Shown piece by piece: positions 60,096-64,000 of a DNA stretch of 64,000 nucleotides (its first letter is position 1; the number at the start of each line of letters is the position of its first letter). The DNA is from Palsa-504 sp963822765 (lineage in GTDB: Bacteria > Actinomycetota > Actinomycetes > Streptosporangiales > Streptosporangiaceae): positions 186,001 to 250,000 of the forward strand of contig CAWGJL010000054.1 of the NCBI GenBank assembly GCA_963822765.1, in the 5' to 3' direction. The translations under genes and the position numbers were made by a program. Under the pieces are notes generated by a model. It saw only the letters and a program-made list of their open reading frames with translations, was not told the DNA's origin and did no database searches.

Positions 60096-62231
60096 TTGGC
60101 AACAACAGGCAGTGGGGCGGGAGGAGCCGCTGGCAGGGCACCGGCGGCCGACCAGGTAAGGAACGTGGTACTGGTCGGCCATTCCGGGTCCGGTAAGACC
60201 AGCCTGGTCGAGGCGCTGCTCGCCGCGACGGGGACCATCCAGCGGCAGGGCAGCATCGAAGAGGGCACCACCGTCAGTGACTTCGACGAGGTCGAGATCA
60301 GGCAGCAGCGCTCGGTCAACTTGACCCTCGCGCCCCTCGTGCACAACGGCATCAAGGTCAATCTGCTCGACACGCCCGGCTACGCCGACTTCACGGGGGA
60401 CCTCCGGGCCGGGCTCCGGGCCGCGGACTCGGCGCTGTTCGCCGTCTCCGCCGCCGAGGGGATCGACGGCCTGACCCGGATGCTGTGGGAGGAGTGCGCC
60501 GCGGTGGGCATGCCGCGCGCGGTGGTCATCACCAAGATCGACCATCAGCGCGCCGACTTCGACGCCTGCCTGGACGCCTGCCGTGAGGCCTTCGGCGACG
60601 CGGTCGCGCCCCTGTACCTGCCGGTCGGCGCCCCGGTGGACGGGCTGATCGGCCTGCTGTCGCAGAAGCTGTACCGCTACTCGGGCGGGACCCGGACCGA
60701 GGACGTGGCGTCGGGCGCCGATCAGGACCGGATGGAGGAACTGCGCGGTGAGCTGATCGAGGGCATCATCACCGAGAGCGAAGACGAGAGCCTGATGGAC
60801 AGGTACCTGTCCGGGGAAGAGATCGACCCCAAGGTGCTCATCGAGGACCTGGAGAAGGCCGTCGCGCGCGGCAGCTTCTACCCGGTGCTGGCCGTCTCCT
60901 CGCCGCAGCGGACCGGGATGCTCGAGCTGCTCGAAATCATGACCGAGGCCTTCCCCTCGCCCGCCGAGCACGCGCTGCCCGCGGTCACTACGCCGGACGG
61001 CAAGCCCGTCGGAGGCCTGACCTCGGACCCCAAGGGCCCGCTGCTGGCCGAGGTGATCAAGACCACCACCGACCCCTATGTGGGCCGGATCAGCCTGGTC
61101 CGGGTGTTCTCCGGCACGCTGCGCCCCGATGCCTCCGTGCACGTGTCCGGCCACGGGCGGGCGGCCCGCGGCCACGACGACCACGACAACGACGAGCGGA
61201 TCGGCGCGCTGACCTCGCCGCTGGGCAAGCAGCAGCGGACCGTCACCCAGTGCGCGGCCGGCGACATCTGCGCCGTGGCCAAGCTCAGCACGGCCGAGAC
61301 CGGCGACACGCTGTCGGACAAGGAACACCCGCTGCTGATGGAGTCGTGGTCGATACCGGAGCCGCTGCTGCCGGTGGCGATCGTGGCCAAGTCCAAGGCG
61401 GACGAGGACAAGCTGTCCCAGGGCCTGAGCCGGCTGGTAGCCGAGGACCCGACGCTGCGCCTGGAGAACAACCCGGAGACCCACCAGCTGGTGCTGTGGT
61501 GCATGGGCGAGGCCCATACCGACCTGCTGCTCGACCGGCTCACGCACCGGCAGGGCGTCGCGGTAGAGACCACCGACCTGCGCATCCCGCTGCGCGAGAC
61601 CATCGGGGGCAAGGGCCGGGGCCTGGGCCGCAACGTGAAGCAGAGCGGCGGTCACGGCGAGTACGGCATCTGCCACATCGAGGTGGAGCCGCTGGAGGAC
61701 TCGGCCGGCTTCGAGTTCGTCGACAAGATCGTCGGCGGCGTGGTGCCGCGCCAGTTCATCCCCTCGGTGGAGAAGGGCGTCCGCTGGCAGATGGAACAGG
61801 GCGTGACGGCCGGCTACCCGATGACCGGGCTGCGGGTCACCCTGTTCGACGGCAAGGCGCACTCGGTGGACTCCTCGGACATGGCGTTCCAGAAGGCCGG
61901 GCGGCTGGCCCTGAGGGACGCGGTGGACAAGGCCCAGCCGACGCTGCTCGAGCCGGTCGACGAGGTAAACGTGCTGGTGCCAGACGACTACGTCGGGGCC
62001 GTGATGTCCGACCTGTCCTCGCGGCGCGGCCGGGTGCTCGGCACCGAGCCGGTCGGCGTGGGCCGGACCCTGGTCAAGGCGGAGATCCCGGAACTCGAGA
62101 TCACCAGGTACTCCATCGACCTGCGGTCGATGTCGCAAGGCACGGGCTCGTTCACCCGGCAGTACGCCAGGCACGAGCCGCTGCCGTCGCACCTGGCGGC
62201 CAAGGTCGCGGCGGAGGCCAAGGACCACTAA
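60096..62231 (+). CDS. Elongation factor G-like protein EF-G2
   Basis: This 711-residue translational GTPase paralogue has P-loop GHSGSGKT near 28-35, switch II DTPGYADF near 92, TKID specificity motif, then domains II-V ending ...SMSQGTGSFTRQYARHEPLP. The P-loop HSGSGKT differs from EF-G (HIDAGKTT). It probably serves in ribosome recycling or stress rather than elongation. TTG 60096 has AAGGAGG 8 nt upstream; the longer upstream open frame (59943) lacks homology. It is on the opposite strand and separates HIT from pgsA, which are normally adjacent. Confidence 0.9.
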   Translation: MATTGSGAGGAAGRAPAADQVRNVVLVGHSGSGKTSLVEALLAATGTIQRQGSIEEGTTVSDFDEVEIRQQRSVNLTLAPLVHNGIKVNLLDTPGYADFTGDLRAGLRAADSALFAVSAAEGIDGLTRMLWEECAAVGMPRAVVITKIDHQRADFDACLDACREAFGDAVAPLYLPVGAPVDGLIGLLSQKLYRYSGGTRTEDVASGADQDRMEELRGELIEGIITESEDESLMDRYLSGEEIDPKVLIEDLEKAVARGSFYPVLAVSSPQRTGMLELLEIMTEAFPSPAEHALPAVTTPDGKPVGGLTSDPKGPLLAEVIKTTTDPYVGRISLVRVFSGTLRPDASVHVSGHGRAARGHDDHDNDERIGALTSPLGKQQRTVTQCAAGDICAVAKLSTAETGDTLSDKEHPLLMESWSIPEPLLPVAIVAKSKADEDKLSQGLSRLVAEDPTLRLENNPETHQLVLWCMGEAHTDLLLDRLTHRQGVAVETTDLRIPLRETIGGKGRGLGRNVKQSGGHGEYGICHIEVEPLEDSAGFEFVDKIVGGVVPRQFIPSVEKGVRWQMEQGVTAGYPMTGLRVTLFDGKAHSVDSSDMAFQKAGRLALRDAVDKAQPTLLEPVDEVNVLVPDDYVGAVMSDLSSRRGRVLGTEPVGVGRTLVKAEIPELEITRYSIDLRSMSQGTGSFTRQYARHEPLPSHLAAKVAAEAKDH

Positions 62232-62284
62232 GGGCTACTACGGCGGGTAGCGAGGAGCGGCAGCTCCGAGATCGCGCGGTCCGC

Positions 62285-62380
62285 GAGGGGCCTCTGGCCC
62301 CTCCGGCCGCGTGATACTACGGCGAGGGCCGCGGCGGGGCGCGAAGCGCAGCGGGGGGTTCCGGGGGGTCGTCCCCCCGG
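62285..62380. terminator. Terminator hairpin plus TCGTCCCCC element copy 3
   Basis: GAGGGGCC-TCT-GGCCCCTC (62285-62303) is a perfect 8-bp hairpin between the convergent EF-G2 and HIT genes. It is followed by TACTACGGCGAG (62315-62326) and the G-rich copy 3 hairpin (62351-62380). Copy 2 at 42167-42225 has the same neighbouring TACTACGGCGAG word, so the shared unit is about 65 bp. The element supplies the last ~20 codons of the HIT gene. Confidence 0.7.
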
Positions 62381-62932
62381 GCCAACACTGCCAACCAGGC
62401 GTCGGCTAGGAGCTTGCGGGTGTCGGCCAGGAGCTGGGGCAGCACGCGGGTACGGCCGATCACGGGCATGAAGTTGGTATCGCCGCCCCACCGGGGTACC
62501 ACGTGCTGGTGCAGGTGCGCGGCGATCCCGGCGCCGGCCACCGAGCCCAGGTTGATCCCGATGTTGAAGCCGTGCGGCCCCGAGGCCTGGCGCAGGGCGC
62601 GGATGGCGCGCTGGGTGTACTCGGCGAACTCGGCGGTCTCCGGCCCGGTCAGGTCGGTGTAGTCGGCCACGTGCCGGTACGGGACGACGAGCAGGTGGCC
62701 GGCGTTGTACGGGTACAGGTTGAGGATCACGTAGACCAGCGAGCCGCGCGCGACGATCAGGGCGTCCTCGTCGCTCAGCGTGGGCGCGAGGTCGAACGGG
62801 CAGCCGTCGTCCTCCCCCGGCCCAGTCGGCTTGCCCGCCCCCTTGATGTAGGCCATCCGGTGCGGCGTCCACAGCCGTCCGAACGAATCGGGAACGCCGG
62901 CGAAAGACGTCGTCGGGTGGCTCGGCCGGCAC
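62317..62932 (-). CDS. HIT domain protein (frameshift near N-terminus)
   Basis: This histidine-triad nucleotide hydrolase/transferase has HLHQHVVPRWGGDTNFMPV carrying the H-x-H-x-H triad, and NLYPYNAGHLLVVPYRHV. The internal ATG 62856 gives 179 residues. The conserved N-terminus AGVPDSFGRLWTPHRMAYIKG is in the same frame upstream of it, but the GTG start and PAEPPDDVF are in another frame. One surplus T in a TTT run (A at about 62903 on the plus strand) explains it. GCPFD replaces the usual GCPFC. The final ~20 residues (DDPPEPPAALRAPPRPSP) come from the repeat. It follows thrS directly. Confidence 0.86.
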
Positions 62933-62937
62933 CGGGG

Positions 62938-64000
62938 CTACACCTGGACGCGGTCGCGGACGGCGGCGGCGATCTCGGCGATCGCCTCGGCGACCGGGAC
63001 GCCGTTCTTCTGCGACCCGTCGCGGTAGCGGAACGACACCGCGCCCTTGGCCACGTCGTCGTCGCCCGCGATCAGCATGTACGGGACCTTCTGCCGCTGC
63101 GCGGTCCTGATCTTCTTCTGCATCCGGTCATCGCTCGCGTCGACCTCGATCCGGATGCCGTGCTCGCGCAGTTGCTCGGCGACCTGCGACAGGTACGGCA
63201 CGTGCGCGTCGGCGATCGGGATGCCGACCACCTGGACCGGGGCCAGCCAGGGCGGGAACGCGCCCGCGTAGTGCTCGACCAGGATGCCGAAGAAGCGCTC
63301 GATCGACCCGAACAGCGCCCGGTGGATCATGATCGGCTGCTGCCGGGTGCCGTCGGCGGCCTGGTACTCCAGGCCGAACCGCTTGGGCAGGTTGTAGTCG
63401 ACCTGGATGGTGGACAGCTGCCAGGTCCGGCCGATCGCGTCCCGGGCCTGTACGGAGATCTTGGGGCCGTAGAACGCCGCGCCGCCCGGGTCGGCCACCA
63501 GCTCCAGGCCGGACTCCTCGGCGGCCTCCTGCAGTTCCCGGGTGGCCTGCTCCCAGTCCTCCCGGCTGCCGACCCACTTCTCCTTCTCGTCGTCCCGGGT
63601 GGACAGCTCCAGGTAGAAGTCGTTCAGGCCGTAGTCGCGCAGCAGGTCGAGCACGAAGGCCAGCAGCCGCCGCAGTTCGGCGCCGGCCTGTTCCGGAGTG
63701 CAGAAGATGTGCGCGTCGTCCATGGTCAGGCCGCGGACCCGGGTCAGGCCGTGCACCACCCCGGACTTCTCGTACCGGTAGACGGTGCCGAACTCGAACA
63801 GCGGCAGCGGCAGGTCCCGGTAGGACCGGCCGCGCGCGCGGTAGATCAGGATGTGCATCGGGCAGTTCATGGGCTTGAGGTAGTACTTGGCGCCCTCGAG
63901 CTCCATGGGCGGGAAGATGTTCTCCCCGAACCACCCCAGGTGGCCGGAGATCTCGAACAGCTCCGACTTGGTGATGTGCGGGGTGTTCACGAACTCATAG
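62938..64000 (-). CDS. thrS: Threonyl-tRNA synthetase (3' part, cut by window end)
   Basis: About 354 C-terminal residues are visible: the zinc-site Cys in KPMNCPMHILIY, motif 2 FEFGTVYRYEKSGVVHGLTR, the second zinc His in GLTMDDAHIF, motif 3 HRALFGSIERFFGILVEHY, and the anticodon-binding domain (APVQVVGIPIADAHVPYLSQ). The N-terminal TGS and editing domains lie beyond the window. It is the first visible gene of the thrS-HIT-(pgsA-patA-pimA) order. Confidence 0.95.
   Translation of the reverse strand, partial: YEFVNTPHITKSELFEISGHLGWFGENIFPPMELEGAKYYLKPMNCPMHILIYRARGRSYRDLPLPLFEFGTVYRYEKSGVVHGLTRVRGLTMDDAHIFCTPEQAGAELRRLLAFVLDLLRDYGLNDFYLELSTRDDEKEKWVGSREDWEQATRELQEAAEESGLELVADPGGAAFYGPKISVQARDAIGRTWQLSTIQVDYNLPKRFGLEYQAADGTRQQPIMIHRALFGSIERFFGILVEHYAGAFPPWLAPVQVVGIPIADAHVPYLSQVAEQLREHGIRIEVDASDDRMQKKIRTAQRQKVPYMLIAGDDDVAKGAVSFRYRDGSQKNGVPVAEAIAEIAAAVRDRVQV

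Overview
The window is GC-rich actinobacterial chromosome, with frequent GTG/TTG starts, ATGA/GTGA gene overlaps and C/G third codon positions. The gene order pgsA-patA-pimA-pdxS-pdxT-yebC-ruvCAB-yajC-secD-secF-apt-relA, and the presence of a PimA/PatA phosphatidylinositol-mannoside pathway, place it in Actinomycetota. The overall look suggests a Streptosporangiales-like actinomycete, but the sequence alone does not fix the genus. No rRNA, tRNA, CRISPR array or intact insertion sequence was seen.

Positions 1-29,000 are an accessory, catabolic region. A complete L-rhamnose operon (ABC importer, mutarotase, isomerase, bifunctional aldolase/dehydrogenase, kinase) is followed by a broken amidohydrolase and a GNAT gene. 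Next come an IclR regulator divergent from a lutABC lactate-oxidation operon, a RecQ helicase, a methyltransferase/winged-helix fusion, OsmC, an ABC-2 exporter (frameshifted permease), an AraC/VOC pair, a DUF1707 protein, small ATPase, HEAGH, HAD, MFS, NTF2-like, MmcQ/YjbR and NUDIX genes. This half holds several gene relics that keep both ends but have lost the middle (amidohydrolase, AAA ATPase, GIY-YIG nuclease), and many genes that appear to be read from leaderless promoters.

Positions 29,000-64,000 are conserved housekeeping DNA, mostly on the minus strand: thrS, HIT, pgsA, patA, pimA, pdxS, pdxT, yebC, ruvC-ruvA-ruvB (with a LexA/SOS box), yajC, secD, secF, apt, a GT-C type glycosyltransferase and relA. 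Then follow plus-strand DUF349 and cyclophilin genes, a metallo-beta-lactamase-fold hydrolase, aspS, an AbiEi/DUF559-like protein, rarA, DUF948, DUF6167, alaS, ruvX and mltG. The genes cover Holliday-junction processing, Sec export, PLP synthesis, PI/PIM lipid synthesis and the stringent response.

The most unusual signals are non-coding. (1) Two tandem 53-nt nested hairpins lie between rhaS and rhaM; their stems differ by compensatory changes while the loop is kept. (2) A ~52-bp nested palindrome occurs at position 1 and, inverted, at 37,148, where its two arms supply the stop codons of two convergent genes. (3) A G-rich TCGTCCCCC hairpin family occurs three times. (4) A pair of mutually exclusive hairpins lies at the end of lutC. 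(5) Two perfect DnaA boxes precede rarA. Six otherwise intact genes, including essential alaS, carry single-site frameshifts; three are repaired by adding one C beside a CCGGC run, which points to sequence-consensus errors as much as to biology.
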